From: Aureobasidium sp. EXF-3400
Lineage: Eukaryota > Ascomycota > Dothideomycetes > Dothideales > Saccotheciaceae
Length of the DNA stretch: 64,000 nucleotides
Assembly: GCA_024195585.1 (NCBI GenBank)
Contig: SWBL01000224.1
Coordinates: forward strand, 1 to 64,000
Direction of reading: 5' to 3'
Numbering within the stretch: position 1 is the first letter of the stretch; each line of letters opens with the position of its first letter. The notes under the pieces were generated by a model. The model worked only from the letters and a program-made list of their open reading frames with translations. It made no database searches and was not told the origin of the DNA. Positions 11,127 through 22,300 of this stretch are shown here, one piece after another. The translations under genes and the position numbers were made by a program.

Positions 11127-13139
11127 TTAGACGCTGGTGGAAGGGCCTGCACCGGTGTTGTGAGCAGGTGCATCCTTAGGCTCGGTGTCGGGCTTTTCGT
11201 CTGCGCCATTGATTTGCGTCTCGAGCTTCTTGTGCACGCTGTCAGGAATTTTAGTGTCGGTGACGTCGCCGTTGCCAACCTTAGGCTCTTCCTTCTTCTC
11301 TTCATCGTGCTTGTCGCCATTGGCAGTACCGTTGACCTGCTGAGGAACCTCTGGGACTGGCATCTCCTTGTCCATTTCGGGAACTTCAAGATTCTCAAAG
11401 AGAGGGAAGATACCACGTTGCTCGCGGAAATCGTTGTTAACGATGTTGACGAGGTACCAGTTCTGCATCAGGTCGTTGATGACGTAGCGGGAGGGAGAAG
11501 TGGCATCGTAGCAACGAGACCAGTCAAGTCCAAGGCGGTAGAACTCATCTCTCCAGGCGAGGAAAGATACAGTCTCTACAATGGTGGGCTGCACGATCTC
11601 CTTGCCAGGAAAGACACCCCAGGTGACAGCGTTGGGGCCTTCATCAGGAGAGTTGGTCTTCAAGTCACCGTGCTGGTTTACAGCGAAGTAAGTGATGTTG
11701 GGGTTGCGCTCCATGCGAGTGATGAGCTCAGAAATAAGTTCAGGCGAGACCAGCACTTCGAGGTAGGCCTTCTGGTAGACGTAACCGTTACGAGGACCCC
11801 ATCCATAAACGGGATGGCTAGACTTGGCACCATCGACAGGAGGTTGCGAGTTGATGGTCAGAAGACCACGCTGGTTGAGGTCGATCAGATCCTTGCGAAG
11901 AGCGTCGGCTTCGTCAGTGATGGCACTCTCACTCCAAGGGAGAGACTCGACTTTGCCTTGCATGTAGTTGGCGAAAAGAGTGGCCACATCGCGGAAGGAC
12001 TTGGGCTCTCCCCAAAGCTTGCGGTTCTGTTCATTGGTACCCTTCAAGCCAATACCATACGAGTCGAGCTCTCCGTAAGCAGGAGATCTACTGTCACCCC
12101 ATCTACCGTTAGGGAACTCGTCCCAGTCTTGAGTGCGTGCGATGTATGAACGGTTGCGGTTGCGCCAGAAAATGGGGCGAACATTTTCATCGCGACGGTT
12201 GAGACCAAGAGACTGCCTCCAGGGGAGGGGTTTCTCAAGAGGAGTTTCTTGCGAGGGGGTGATGCTGAGCTCTTCCAAGATCATGCGAGTCGACTGAGCC
12301 AAGTTCATGGTGTAAAAGTGCAAATGCATGATACCGTTGTCGAGAAGCTTGCGACACAATTCGACAACAAGACCAGTACCAACATCTCTGACAGCAGAAT
12401 CATCGTTCTTGACAGGCTCGAGAGCCTCGTGCCACGAAGGTGGAACGTGAATGTTGGACCAGTTTGCGCGTCGCAGGAAAGCGGCGTGGGTCGAGATGGG
12501 CATGATGCCGGGAACAATAGGAACAGTAATACCGGCAGCTCTGACCTTCTTGACCCAGTCGAGGAAAATGTCGGCGTCGTAGAACATCTGAGTAACGATG
12601 AAAGTACCACCAAGGTCAACCTTCTCTTTCAAGTGCTGAATCAGCTCTTCGGGATCGTCGTTGTCATCGCAGCCCTCGGGATATCCAGCGACACCAATGT
12701 CAAAGTGGTCGCCGTAGGTCTCCTTGATGTACTTGACAAGATCCTTTGCGTATCTGAAGCCTCCGCTGGTAGCCTCCCACTTTTCCTTGTCACGCGGAGG
12801 GTCGCCTCTGAGAGCGAGAATGTTTGTGCAGCCCGCGTCGTGGGCCTCCTTCAAAGCATCGTCGATCTTTGACTTGGGCATATCGGTGCAAGTCAAGTGC
12901 ATGCAAGTCTCGAGACCGTAGACGGTTTGAGCGACCTTGACCATCTCACAGGTAAGCGAGGCATGTCGGCCGCCTGCTCCCCATGTGATGTCGATGAATG
13001 AAGGGCCGAAGTTGTGCATACGGTCCATACGATCGTAGAGGTTTTGGACACCCTGGGCTGTCTTGGGAGGGAAGAACTCGAACGAGTAGGTCGACTTCTT
13101 CTCCTTGGCGGCGGCCTGGAGTTTTGCTGAGATATGCAT
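11127..13139 (-). CDS. MET13: Methylenetetrahydrofolate reductase (670 aa)
   Basis: Reduces 5,10-methylene-THF to 5-methyl-THF, the methyl donor for methionine synthesis, in the cytosol with FAD. The frame is intact and intronless. The N-terminal TIM-barrel catalytic domain (about residues 1-300) begins with SFEFFPPKT and contains ITWGAGG and ALRGDPP, typical FAD and folate-binding stretches. After a linker, the eukaryotic regulatory domain (about 330-595) runs through YGWGPRNGYVYQKAYLE. Residues 596-670 form a Glu/Lys/Asn-rich low-complexity tail beyond the usual end of the family. The symbol is by similarity to yeast MET13 (MET12 is the paralogue, so orthology is not proven). It lies head to head with the TIM-like gene across a 796-bp spacer. 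Confidence 0.93.
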   Translation of the reverse strand: MHISAKLQAAAKEKKSTYSFEFFPPKTAQGVQNLYDRMDRMHNFGPSFIDITWGAGGRHASLTCEMVKVAQTVYGLETCMHLTCTDMPKSKIDDALKEAHDAGCTNILALRGDPPRDKEKWEATSGGFRYAKDLVKYIKETYGDHFDIGVAGYPEGCDDNDDPEELIQHLKEKVDLGGTFIVTQMFYDADIFLDWVKKVRAAGITVPIVPGIMPISTHAAFLRRANWSNIHVPPSWHEALEPVKNDDSAVRDVGTGLVVELCRKLLDNGIMHLHFYTMNLAQSTRMILEELSITPSQETPLEKPLPWRQSLGLNRRDENVRPIFWRNRNRSYIARTQDWDEFPNGRWGDSRSPAYGELDSYGIGLKGTNEQNRKLWGEPKSFRDVATLFANYMQGKVESLPWSESAITDEADALRKDLIDLNQRGLLTINSQPPVDGAKSSHPVYGWGPRNGYVYQKAYLEVLVSPELISELITRMERNPNITYFAVNQHGDLKTNSPDEGPNAVTWGVFPGKEIVQPTIVETVSFLAWRDEFYRLGLDWSRCYDATSPSRYVINDLMQNWYLVNIVNNDFREQRGIFPLFENLEVPEMDKEMPVPEVPQQVNGTANGDKHDEEKKEEPKVGNGDVTDTKIPDSVHKKLETQINGADEKPDTEPKDAPAHNTGAGPSTSV

Positions 13140-13935
13140 GTTGGCGGTGGTAGATGTTGATGTAGGTGGAGGTAAGTTGTTGGATTAATCGACGGCGAAT
13201 TTAACGCGGCGGTTTGCTTGTCTGTGGCGAGCAATTAGTCGTTTGGCCACGAAGAAGAGGACGAAGAAGATGAAGATTGGGACTCGGTCCATGGCTGTTA
13301 GGTTCGACTTGTTTGCACATGTTGTACAAGTCCTGGAGATGTTTGTTGCAATGGGCAGGGCATTGGGTACCTACAATGCTTAGGATTGTTCTCTCGTTTC
13401 CACTATTTCTGTTTGTTCGTCTTTGTTGTAACAGAAGGAGCCAATGGAATGTATTGATTTAACTGAAATATCTCTTGCGCGCCCACCTATCGGCCAGCAC
13501 TCTAGACATAAAGTGAATGGAAGTGGAATGGGAAGAAAGAGGAAAGAAGATTTTCCCAAGTGCATGACGCTCTCGAATCTCGAACGACTGCGAGGCGCCG
13601 CAGGGCCCTCGTTTCCTGTGAAGACGTGGTCTGTGCGTCGATGAGATGGGCCATTCGTGCTTCCCCCGCCGCCGCTTTCGCTGGCTGCCCCAAAGCAACG
13701 CCGACAACAACGAACAAGGGAAGAACTCCTTGCTCGACTGGCCCCTTCCTAATCAGGTATCCCGGTTCTTTCTGATATAAGAATACTAAACCCATAAGCC
13801 ACTCCTCCCTGCAAAAACTCTGTCTCTCCCCTGCCTTCATCAAGCTCCAAGCTCTCCCACATCGACTCGCTTACCCGCGGAACATCCACCCCATTCCGTT
13901 GAACCCCACAGTCATTGCGTACGAAATTCAAAATC
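13140..13935. other. Divergent promoter region, MTHFR / TIM-like gene
   Basis: No gene is visible. A GATATAAGA sequence near 13775-13782, about 155 bp before the TIM-like ATG, could be a TATA element. CT-rich stretches near 13800-13870 are typical of fungal leaders. Confidence 0.45.
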
Positions 13936-14709
13936 ATGTCATCGACATCCGCAGTCGGACCCCGCCGAAAGATCGTGGGCACGAGCCTGAAGATGTACTT
14001 TGACCTAAACAAAACCCTAACCTATGCCGCCGACCTCGCAACCATTTCTGCTCAAGCTGCCAAACACAACATTGATCTCTTCATCATCCCAGACTTTGTG
14101 TCTTTGTTGCCTGTCAAGGATGCATTGAAAAGCACAGATGTCAAACTGGGTGCTCAAGATGCGTTCTGGGAAGATGCGGGAGCGTATACTGGAGAGGTTT
14201 CTTGCAGGACGTTGAAGCAGGCTGGAGCGAGCATTGTTGAACTAGGACATGCGGAGCGCAGACGTCTGTTTGGAGAGACTGATGCCACGGCTGCGAAGAA
14301 GGCTGCTGCTGCGTGTAGGAACGGCTTGGTTCCTCTAGTGTGTATCGGTGAAAAGACGCATGGCAAGATTGCTTCTCAGGCTGTGGGTATGGCTATTGAG
14401 GAGTGCAGGCCACAAGTCATGAGTCTTTTGCAGGCTATCCCAGATGATGCTGAGCTCATTCTTGCTTACGAGCCTATTTGGGCTATTGGGGCGAGTGAGC
14501 CAGCAGATCCTGATCATGTCGTTGCTGTGACCCAGCAGATTAGGAAGATGGCTGAAGGACGCAAAGGTCTGACAAGAATCCTCTATGGCGGAAGTGCTGG
14601 TCCAGGAACTTACGACAGACTGAGAGAAGGTGTCGACGGACTGTTCCTGGGACGTTTCGCTCACGACATCAAGAATCTTGAGAAAGTCATCAAGGAAATG
14701 AGCGATTGA
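13936..14709 (+). CDS. Divergent triosephosphate-isomerase-family enzyme (257 aa)
   Basis: A TIM-barrel isomerase acting on a phosphorylated short sugar. The ATG at 13936 is the first true ATG in frame. Family residues are present: the catalytic Lys in GTSLKMYFD, the catalytic His in ELGHAERR, the catalytic Glu in AYEPIWAIG, and the phosphate-binding GGSAGPG. The substrate loop differs from glycolytic TIM: the usual NWKMN is replaced by TSLKMYF. Such divergent paralogues include the L-erythrulose-1-phosphate isomerases of erythritol catabolism (bacterial EryH, Yarrowia EYI1). An RpiB-family enzyme, the usual partner, lies at 61987-62505 in this window. I infer a tetrulose-phosphate role, not glycolysis. 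It converges on RRP8 with only 92 bp between stop codons. Confidence 0.85.
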   Translation: MSSTSAVGPRRKIVGTSLKMYFDLNKTLTYAADLATISAQAAKHNIDLFIIPDFVSLLPVKDALKSTDVKLGAQDAFWEDAGAYTGEVSCRTLKQAGASIVELGHAERRRLFGETDATAAKKAAAACRNGLVPLVCIGEKTHGKIASQAVGMAIEECRPQVMSLLQAIPDDAELILAYEPIWAIGASEPADPDHVVAVTQQIRKMAEGRKGLTRILYGGSAGPGTYDRLREGVDGLFLGRFAHDIKNLEKVIKEMSD

Positions 14710-14801
14710 TAGAAAAGCATCAAATCGAGCTAAAAGTTGTCATAAATGTGGCTATGAGATGCAAGATCATTAAAATGCCAGAACGCATCTCGCTATCGCC
14801 T

Positions 14802-16379
14802 CTACCTGATTTTGTACAAGCAGGGCTTGAGCACCTTAGTCTCATCCTCGACACTGACCTCCTTTGTCTCTTCCTCAACAAACTTCTTGAACTTAGGCTT
14901 CCAAGTTCCATTCTCGCCCTTTCTTTCCTCACCAGCCTCTTGGACATTCTTGCCTACTACCGGCGCAGCAGCCTTGATAAACTCCATCTTGACGAACATC
15001 TTGTTGCTCAAATCCACAGACTTCTCGTCCTTAAGCACGAAGCCTCTTCGTCGCAAAACTTCAACAAAGCCTGAAACATCGGTCTCTTCGTTCTTCATGA
15101 CGACCTCGTCAACGTGCTCACGGAGAGCAGCCTCCTCCTCTTCAGCTGTGACTTTGGCACGAGTAGCATCCGCTGCCTTTGCCTTTGCAGCAGCTTTGCG
15201 GCGGTTGCCCACACTGTGCTCGACGACCTTCTGACCACCCTTGCCCTTGTCACCTCCGACTCTTCCAAATCTCGACTTGATCTCAGAGATCCACAATTCA
15301 CCCTTCCAGTGCAAGATTCTGTACGCCTCTTCGATAAAGTCGATCCAATTTGTTCCCATCAGAGCCAAACAGAAGATGGCGACATCCATACTGCCATCCG
15401 CACAAGGAAGATTTGCAATATCGGCTTTTGTGACAAACTTGCTCGGTGATTGCAAGTCGTATGAGGAGATCTTGAGGTTGTAGCGAGTTCCACTACCATC
15501 TTCATGGAAGGTGGCAGCCAATCTTGCATCACCACAGCCCAAATCGGCAATGTTGCAGGTACCGTGTGTGCGAGGCAGAGGGTTTGCTTTTTCACCAGGA
15601 GCTGTCTCTTCCTCTTCCTTGGGAGCCTTACCTCTCTTAACGTCACGGAAAGCCTTGTTCTGGTTGTAGACCTTGACCTTTGCGCGATCGCGGATAGAGC
15701 GAATGAAGATATCGACGGGGTTCTCAGGCCATGTGGTAACCTGCTGGCGGAAACCGGAGTGGTAGTCGTCGAACATCTCGGGATTGTCTGCGAAGAGAGC
15801 GAGCGAAGTAGCTGAGGGAGCAGTGTAGAGAGTCTCGTTAAGGTGACGGAAACGGGCAGAGATGAGCTTCTGGCGCATAGCGATTTGCATAGGTGTGAGT
15901 TTGGCGTTGACGGGTAAAGAGGGAGGAGCGGCGGGAGTGTTGGCGACGGCCTTGGATGCATCTTCTGAGGCGGCTGCCTTTTCCTTTTCTTCTCTTTGCT
16001 TTTGGCGCTTCTTGTTCTTTGCCTTTTTGCTGTCTGATGTCTTTTCCTTCTCTTGTGCAGCAGGCTTCTCATCCTTCTCTACATCGTCTGCGGTCTGCTC
16101 GACGGCTGCAGCAGAGTCGTCTCCAACCTCGACCTTCTCCTTCTTCTCAATCTTGGGCTTCTTGGGGGCCTTCTTGCCCTCGATAGTCGTAGCCCAGAGG
16201 TCGCCTACATTCGAGTCGTTTACATCTCTGGGTGTTCTGTCCTTGCCTCCTCTCTTTCTCTTCTTGGTTTGTGTTGAAGGTCCAGTTGTGCCATCTTCAG
16301 GCTTTTTGGCGGTGGGCTGAGCGGCTTGCTGTGTCTTGAGTGCGCTCGAGTCGACTGACCATCCTTTTACAGCGAACAT
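14802..16379 (-). CDS. RRP8: Rrp8 25S rRNA adenine-N1 methyltransferase (525 aa)
   Basis: Nucleolar SAM-dependent enzyme that makes m1A in helix 25.1 of large-subunit rRNA and helps early pre-rRNA processing. Intronless. The N-terminal 190 residues are highly charged, with Lys-rich blocks (KKRKRGG, PKKPKIEKK) suited to nucleolar targeting. The Rossmann methyltransferase domain spans about 195-450: SAM motif NIADLGCGDARL, acid-loop DLQSP, motif DVAIFCLALMGTNW, and EAYRILHWKGELWISE. The C-terminal part contains an unusual Lys/Ala-rich insertion before the last conserved strand. The ATG at 16379 is the natural start. It diverges from the P450 gene. Confidence 0.92.
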   Translation of the reverse strand: MFAVKGWSVDSSALKTQQAAQPTAKKPEDGTTGPSTQTKKRKRGGKDRTPRDVNDSNVGDLWATTIEGKKAPKKPKIEKKEKVEVGDDSAAAVEQTADDVEKDEKPAAQEKEKTSDSKKAKNKKRQKQREEKEKAAASEDASKAVANTPAAPPSLPVNAKLTPMQIAMRQKLISARFRHLNETLYTAPSATSLALFADNPEMFDDYHSGFRQQVTTWPENPVDIFIRSIRDRAKVKVYNQNKAFRDVKRGKAPKEEEETAPGEKANPLPRTHGTCNIADLGCGDARLAATFHEDGSGTRYNLKISSYDLQSPSKFVTKADIANLPCADGSMDVAIFCLALMGTNWIDFIEEAYRILHWKGELWISEIKSRFGRVGGDKGKGGQKVVEHSVGNRRKAAAKAKAADATRAKVTAEEEEAALREHVDEVVMKNEETDVSGFVEVLRRRGFVLKDEKSVDLSNKMFVKMEFIKAAAPVVGKNVQEAGEERKGENGTWKPKFKKFVEEETKEVSVEDETKVLKPCLYKIR

Positions 16380-16956
16380 GATTGCGCTTCTTTATTATGG
16401 GTGGAGTGGTTATGCGCAAATCAAGGTCAGATAATTTTTGGGTTATGAGTACTGCCGGGCGGTCGCGAGCTCAACTTTGTCTTGGCGTTCCCGAGCGTAT
16501 CCGCGTGCTTACTGTACCAGAGTACAACCTTCCTGGACATACCAATTGCAAGCTCCAAAACTCGTTCACGCCACTTAAGTAAAGGACCAGGCCCGGGATT
16601 ATCTCCAAATGGTTTCACGTTTGTTAGCACTAGGTGCTTACTCGGGTCACCAGGACGGGCTGACCATATACTCCTTGGTGGCTTTGTCTAGTTCTTGCAT
16701 TATATCACAAAATCATGCCTCTTTGTACGCATGATTCAAGTGCAGTCATGCCAAATCCTTGACTTCTGCAGGATTTAGTTGAGCTCTACCAAGACGAGTT
16801 ATTGGCTCGAGCACGACCTTGTAAGCCGCTAAATGGCCGCTATGCATATTAATTTGCATCCTGCGACCTATGAATACTGCTCACCGGTGCCTAAGCGATG
16901 ATCTTCACACCTAGCTCTTGTCAGCTCCAAGATCCTTGGTATGCATACCTTGAGCA
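16380..16956. other. Divergent promoter region, RRP8 / P450
   Basis: No gene is visible. It contains a purine/pyrimidine-mixed spacer and the core promoter elements of the P450 gene at its right end. Confidence 0.45.
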
Positions 16957-16963
16957 TATAAGA
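16957..16963 (+). promoter_or_regulatory. TATA-box candidate for P450 gene
   Basis: TATAAGA preceded by GCA lies 60 bp upstream of the P450 ATG. A CT-rich leader with CACCTTCTCTTC follows, typical for fungal transcription starts. Confidence 0.5.
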
Positions 16964-17016
16964 ACCCGCCCTCCAGTCCTATTAGACCCTCACCTTCTCT
17001 TCACTCTCGCATCATC

Positions 17017-18627
17017 ATGTCTGTGATTAATACGACAGCCGCAATGCTGTGGCCGGCTGTATACGTCTTGTTGGGCCTGGTTCTCACCAAAGCACTTTAT
17101 GACTGGTCTCGCAAGAAGAACAATTTACCCTTACCACCTGGACCCAGAGGACTGCCGCTCCTTGGCAATCTCACAGACTTACCAACCGGCAGCGTACCCG
17201 AGTTTCAGCACTGGATCAAGCACAAGGATGTATATGGACCTATAAGCTCTGTGACAGTCCTGGGACAAACTATGATCTTGATCCACGATGCAAAGATTGC
17301 TCACGAGCTCCTTGTTGAACGTGCAAATCTACATTCCGGTAGACCCAAGCTGAAGTTCGGTTTTGACTTGGTTGGATGGAATCGAGTGATGGCGGGGAAG
17401 CAATGTAATGCAACTTTCAAGCTATATCGGAGATACACTCATCAACAGTTGGGCTCAAAGACGTCAGTCGAGAGGTATAACGAGGTTCAGGAAACTGCTG
17501 TTGGTCGCTTCTTGTGGCGTGTCAGGCAGGACAACGGAGCCGCTCTGACACAACACCTCAAAACCGAAGCCGGCGAACTGATTCTCAAAGTCGTCTACGA
17601 TTACACCATCGAGCCTTTCAAAAACGACCCTCTTGTCGATCTAGTTGACGAGGCCATGGAACAGTTCAGCGAGGCAGTGGTGCCAGGCCGATGGATGGTG
17701 GATATCCTCCCCTTCTTGGCAAAGGTCCCTAGCTGGGTGCCTGGAACCGGCTTTCAAAAGACAGCTGCAGCATGGAGACAGACTCTGTCAGATGTTGCTA
17801 ATGTACCATATGCCTACGCCAAGCAGCAAGGCAAGAACAAGCAAAACAGCCACGCAGACTTCGTCACGAAATCCATTGAGCAAGCACAGCATGGGAAAAC
17901 ACTCGACGCAACAGACGAGCAGGCTATCAAGTGGACAGCAGCATCCATGTATCTGGGCGGCGCTGATACCTCAGTGTCAACCATGAACGCCTTTTTCCTC
18001 GCCATGAGTATGTTCCCTGACGTGCAACGCAAAGCTCAAGAAGAGATCGATCGGGTAATCGGAAACTCTCGTCTGCCTGTTCATGCCGACCGCGAGAGCC
18101 TTCCTTATATCAATGCCATTGTCGAGGAAGCACAACGCTGGCACCCAATAGGGCCTATGGGACTTCCTCACGTCACGGACAGAGAAGACACAATCAATGG
18201 CTACCGCATTCCAAAAGACTCTATTCTGCAACCAGCGATCTGGTGGTTCACTCGCGACCCTGCTGTATATCATGATCCCGAGACATTCAAGCCCGAACGC
18301 TTTCTGCCACTTTACAACGAACCTCCAGCCACTTCTTTCACCTTTGGCTTTGGACGCAGGATCTGCCCTGGTCGCGTATTAGCTGACGCATCCCTTTTTC
18401 TGGTTATTGCACAGTCTCTTGCTGTCTTTGACATCAATAAGAAAGTTGACAAGGAAGGCAAGGTTGTGGAACCCGTGCACGAATTCATGGGTGGTACTGT
18501 TTCGTACCCGAAGGCTTTTGAAGTCAGCGTTGTCCCGAGGAGTCAGAAGCACGAGAAATTGGTAGACGAGGTTGTTGAGCGATACCCTTGGCAGGAGAGT
18601 GATGCTAAATATATCATCGAGGCTTGA
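17017..18627 (+). CDS. Cytochrome P450 monooxygenase (536 aa)
   Basis: Membrane-bound heme monooxygenase of the fungal group that includes OrdA-like (CYP64-type) enzymes. Residues about 8-25 form the N-terminal ER anchor, followed by basic KK and the proline hinge LPPGPRGLPLLGN. The I-helix oxygen motif is GGADTS, the K-helix ExxR is EEAQR, and the heme loop is FGFGRRICPGR with axial Cys450. Length and motifs are complete, and the gene is intronless, which is uncommon for fungal P450s. The substrate cannot be read from sequence. Neighbours do not form an obvious secondary-metabolite cluster, so a role in detoxification or an isolated tailoring step is possible. Confidence 0.93.
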   Translation: MSVINTTAAMLWPAVYVLLGLVLTKALYDWSRKKNNLPLPPGPRGLPLLGNLTDLPTGSVPEFQHWIKHKDVYGPISSVTVLGQTMILIHDAKIAHELLVERANLHSGRPKLKFGFDLVGWNRVMAGKQCNATFKLYRRYTHQQLGSKTSVERYNEVQETAVGRFLWRVRQDNGAALTQHLKTEAGELILKVVYDYTIEPFKNDPLVDLVDEAMEQFSEAVVPGRWMVDILPFLAKVPSWVPGTGFQKTAAAWRQTLSDVANVPYAYAKQQGKNKQNSHADFVTKSIEQAQHGKTLDATDEQAIKWTAASMYLGGADTSVSTMNAFFLAMSMFPDVQRKAQEEIDRVIGNSRLPVHADRESLPYINAIVEEAQRWHPIGPMGLPHVTDREDTINGYRIPKDSILQPAIWWFTRDPAVYHDPETFKPERFLPLYNEPPATSFTFGFGRRICPGRVLADASLFLVIAQSLAVFDINKKVDKEGKVVEPVHEFMGGTVSYPKAFEVSVVPRSQKHEKLVDEVVERYPWQESDAKYIIEA

Positions 18628-19305
18628 GTGCATCAAATCAAAAATAATGTTGCACTCAAGCTAAATGCTATCAAGCATGTGTTATCATCGTCAATTGATC
18701 TCGAACGTTCGGGGATGTTGATTTATCAGGCAGTGGAAGGGGCGATGCATGCATCTTGGACCTGCCCCGCTTCCTTCGCAAGCAGCTAGTTGCCTAATTT
18801 ACCTCTGTCAACATCAACATCAACATCTAATACTCTTTCCACACATCGCCAACATCATAAATCATCGCCAAACGTCCGAATTGAGCAAAAGGTCCCTTTT
18901 TCTTATCTGTCTCTGCTATCCTCGCGCCTGTCGACGGCTTATCATTGATGTTCACCCGCGTTCGTGGCGCTTCCAGCCTTGCATATCGCTTCTTGGGGAG
19001 TCGGCAACGCCTCTCATTCGTTACGGCTTATGCACATGCAGATGCATGAACTCTGCTGTCCAATGGGTTCAAGAAATTACATGAACCCGGTCGCTGGCTA
19101 TAACCAATCTCGAACACATGCATTAGCCAAGGAAGGCACCCGGACGAGGCGCAGGCTCATATGCAAGAAGGCGCGTGTCACTTGACAATAAGAACCTAAG
19201 CGGCCCCTTCTTGACGAGACTCATCCTGGCACATCGCCTGTTTATCCGCAGCTCACCACATCAAGGCTTTGCATATCTTAGTTCTACAGGCGTTTCGTCA
19301 CCATC
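18628..19305. other. Intergenic between P450 and NLR-like gene
   Basis: It holds the P450 3' flank and the promoter of the NLR-like gene. Short frames of about 70-110 codons on the plus strand show no domain. Confidence 0.5.
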
Positions 19306-22300
19306 ATGGGAAAACACAAAGCCTTAGAATCTGGCGAGCTATATACAGTCGGGTGGATTGCTGCTCTTTCGAAGGAGATGACGGCAGCCTTGGCTATGCT
19401 GGACGAGAGACATGACAAACCGAAGGATTTTGTGAAGCCTTCTTCTGACACAAACGCATATCGCTGGGGCCGAATCGGCGACCACAATGTTGTCATAGCC
19501 TCGCTAGCGGCAGGAGTGTATGGGACGACATCTGCTGCGACAACGGCAATACACATGCTATCCTCGTTTCCAAGTATCAAGGTCGGCCTGATGGTCGGCA
19601 TTGGTGCAGGCATCCCGGGACCGAATCATGACATTCGACTTGGCGATGTCGTAGTCAGCCAACCACATGGACAGAATGGCGGTGTGATTCAGTATGATCT
19701 GGGAAAGAGCCGAGTGAGAACAGAGCAAGGGAATACTGTCCACACCTTCGAGAGAATCGGGTTTCTCAAGCCACCCCCCGAAGCCCTCCTCAAAGCCCTG
19801 AGCTTGTTGAAAGCGGAGGTTAGGTTGGATGGGTCAAGCGTTTCTCAGTTTCTCGAAGATATGTTAGAGCGGCACCCTAGCCTGGCGCAGAGCGGATCTG
19901 ATGGACCAGGATATATCTATCAAGGCGCCGAACACGATAGACTTTTTGAAGCATCCTATCTGCACACGAGCGACATCGGATGCAGTGGCTGCGATCCTGC
20001 TAGAACGATTCCCAGGCGCGCACGCTCTAACCCTAGCGAACCCAAAGTGCATTATGGCGTGATCGCGTCAGGAAACGAACTTGTCAAGAATGCCGCCGAA
20101 AGAGACGCGATACTGAAGGACAATGGAGGGGATTGCATCTGTCTGGAGATGGAAGCAGCTGGGCTCATGAACTCGTTTCCGTGTCTTGTCATAAGAGACA
20201 TTTGCGACTATGCCGACTCTCACAAGAACGATGACTGGCAGGAGTACGCTGCTGCTACCGCCGCTGCTTATGCCAAAGAGTTTCTGGGATATGTGGATAA
20301 TGGAGACTTAGCCAGGACTTCGAAGGCCTCAGAGATCTTGAAAGAGAGTTAGTGACCTATGTATGCTTGCAAATTTGACTGTTGGATGTGATATTGACAT
20401 CTGCGCAGTCTCCCAAGATACCAGAGAGACGAATACCACCGTCAAGATCACCCAAGAAGCGGTTCAGGATTTACGGGACGATCGAGACCAAAAGGAGTTC
20501 AGAAAATGGTTGGCAGCCCCAGACCCTTCCGTAAATCTCACGAACGCGCTGGAGAAGCGACATGAGGATACTGGACTATGGTTCATCCATGGTGAAGCTT
20601 TCGAAAGATGGAAAAAGCAACCCAACTCCTTCCTCTGGCTTCACGGCATTCCTGGATGTGGAAAGACTGTCCTCAGCTCCACCGTCATAGAGCATTTGAA
20701 GAGTAATATCGAGCCAGATCAACCGCTGCTCTATTTCTATTTCGATTTCAGCGACACGAACAAGCAAACTTTTGAGAACATGCTGCGCTCTCTTGTGAAC
20801 CAATTGTATCAAGAACAACCGAAAACCCGACATCATCTTGATCAGATATGGAAATCTCACAAGGGCAGTAATCAACAACTATCGGAACCATCTTTGATTG
20901 CTGTTCTTCTAGCTATCCTCAGCGATGTCGACAAGGTTAGCATCGTACTCGATGCTCTAGATGAGTCGACCGCGAGGACTGACGTGACTGCTTGGCTGAA
21001 GAGCACTTTTGAACTCGGACCAATTTGTCGAATTTTAGTTACTGCTCGAAGAGAGGAAGATATCATGACAGCATTCCAAAGCTGGACGCGACCTAAGGAC
21101 AGAATAAGCATTCAAGAGAGTGACATCGATGGAGACATCAGAGCATATGTCCGTCATAGAGTACGAAACAGCAATGAGCTAGTAAGATGGCGAGAAAGCC
21201 CAAGCGTACAAGATGAGATAGAATCGAAGCTGGTAGAGAAAGCTGACGGCATGTGAGTTTACCGTTTCATAATTCAGAAGTTTATGCTGAAAATGCCCAG
21301 GTTCCGTTGGGTAGCCTGCCAAATCGATGCCTTGAAGAACTGTTTTGACTATCCTAGACTTCAGCGGGCGCTCCAACATCTTCCAAAGACGCTGAATGAT
21401 ACATATACTCGAATTCTTCATAATATACCTGAGGAACACATCGAGCAGACCGCAACCATCCTTAATCTCTTGATCCGACCGAATCAGGGCTTCACACTAG
21501 CCGAGCTAGTAGACGCTATTGCGGTCAATCTGGACGAGGATCCTGGATTTGACCCGAAAAATAGGATGCCTGTCCCACGTGAGGTACTCAACTTGTGCTC
21601 CAGTCTCGTTGCAGTCTCAAATGGTATCGTCCGACTTGCCCACTTCTCTGTCAAGGAGTATCTAGTTTCCAACACCGTCCCAAGGGCTGATCAGTCATTG
21701 GTCAGTGAAACAGCGGCAAGAACGTGTTTAGCCAGGTTGTGCTTAGCATATCTTATAGGGGTCAGCCAACTATTGCCACGGAAATATTACTATGGAAGCT
21801 CAGCTTGGTCAAACTTCCCCTTCCTCGAGTACTCTAGCCGATGTTGGTATTACCACGCGCGCGGTTTAGAGACTAAAGACGAAAGCTTATGGAAATTGAT
21901 GATTCGTTTCTTCGTGGAAAAGCCTGGAGCACTCTCGCTTGTAATAGCCATTGATGATGACAATTACGTTCTGCGCGGGTTTCCGTATACTGAGAGTCCG
22001 ATCGCTTACGCTAGCTACCGTGGCTTGACACAAATGGTGAAATATCTACTAGATACCGGCGGTGTATCTGCAAGAGCCGTTGACCTAGAGAAGGCATTAC
22101 GAGTAGCTTCGGGGCAAGCTCATGATACAGCTATAGAACTTCTACTCGACAAAGGTGTCAACGTTAACGCTGGAAACGGTGCTGCATTGCGGGAGGCTGC
22201 ATGGAACTGTCACCATGCAACCATACAACTTCTGCTCGACAGAGGCGCGCATGTCGACGCTGGAGATGGTTGTGCGTTAAGAGAAGCTTCGTCTAGTGGT

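Noticed and set aside
11007..12149. 380-codon plus-strand frame
   Set aside because: It is antisense to the MTHFR coding sequence, whose minus-strand protein is clearly the real product.
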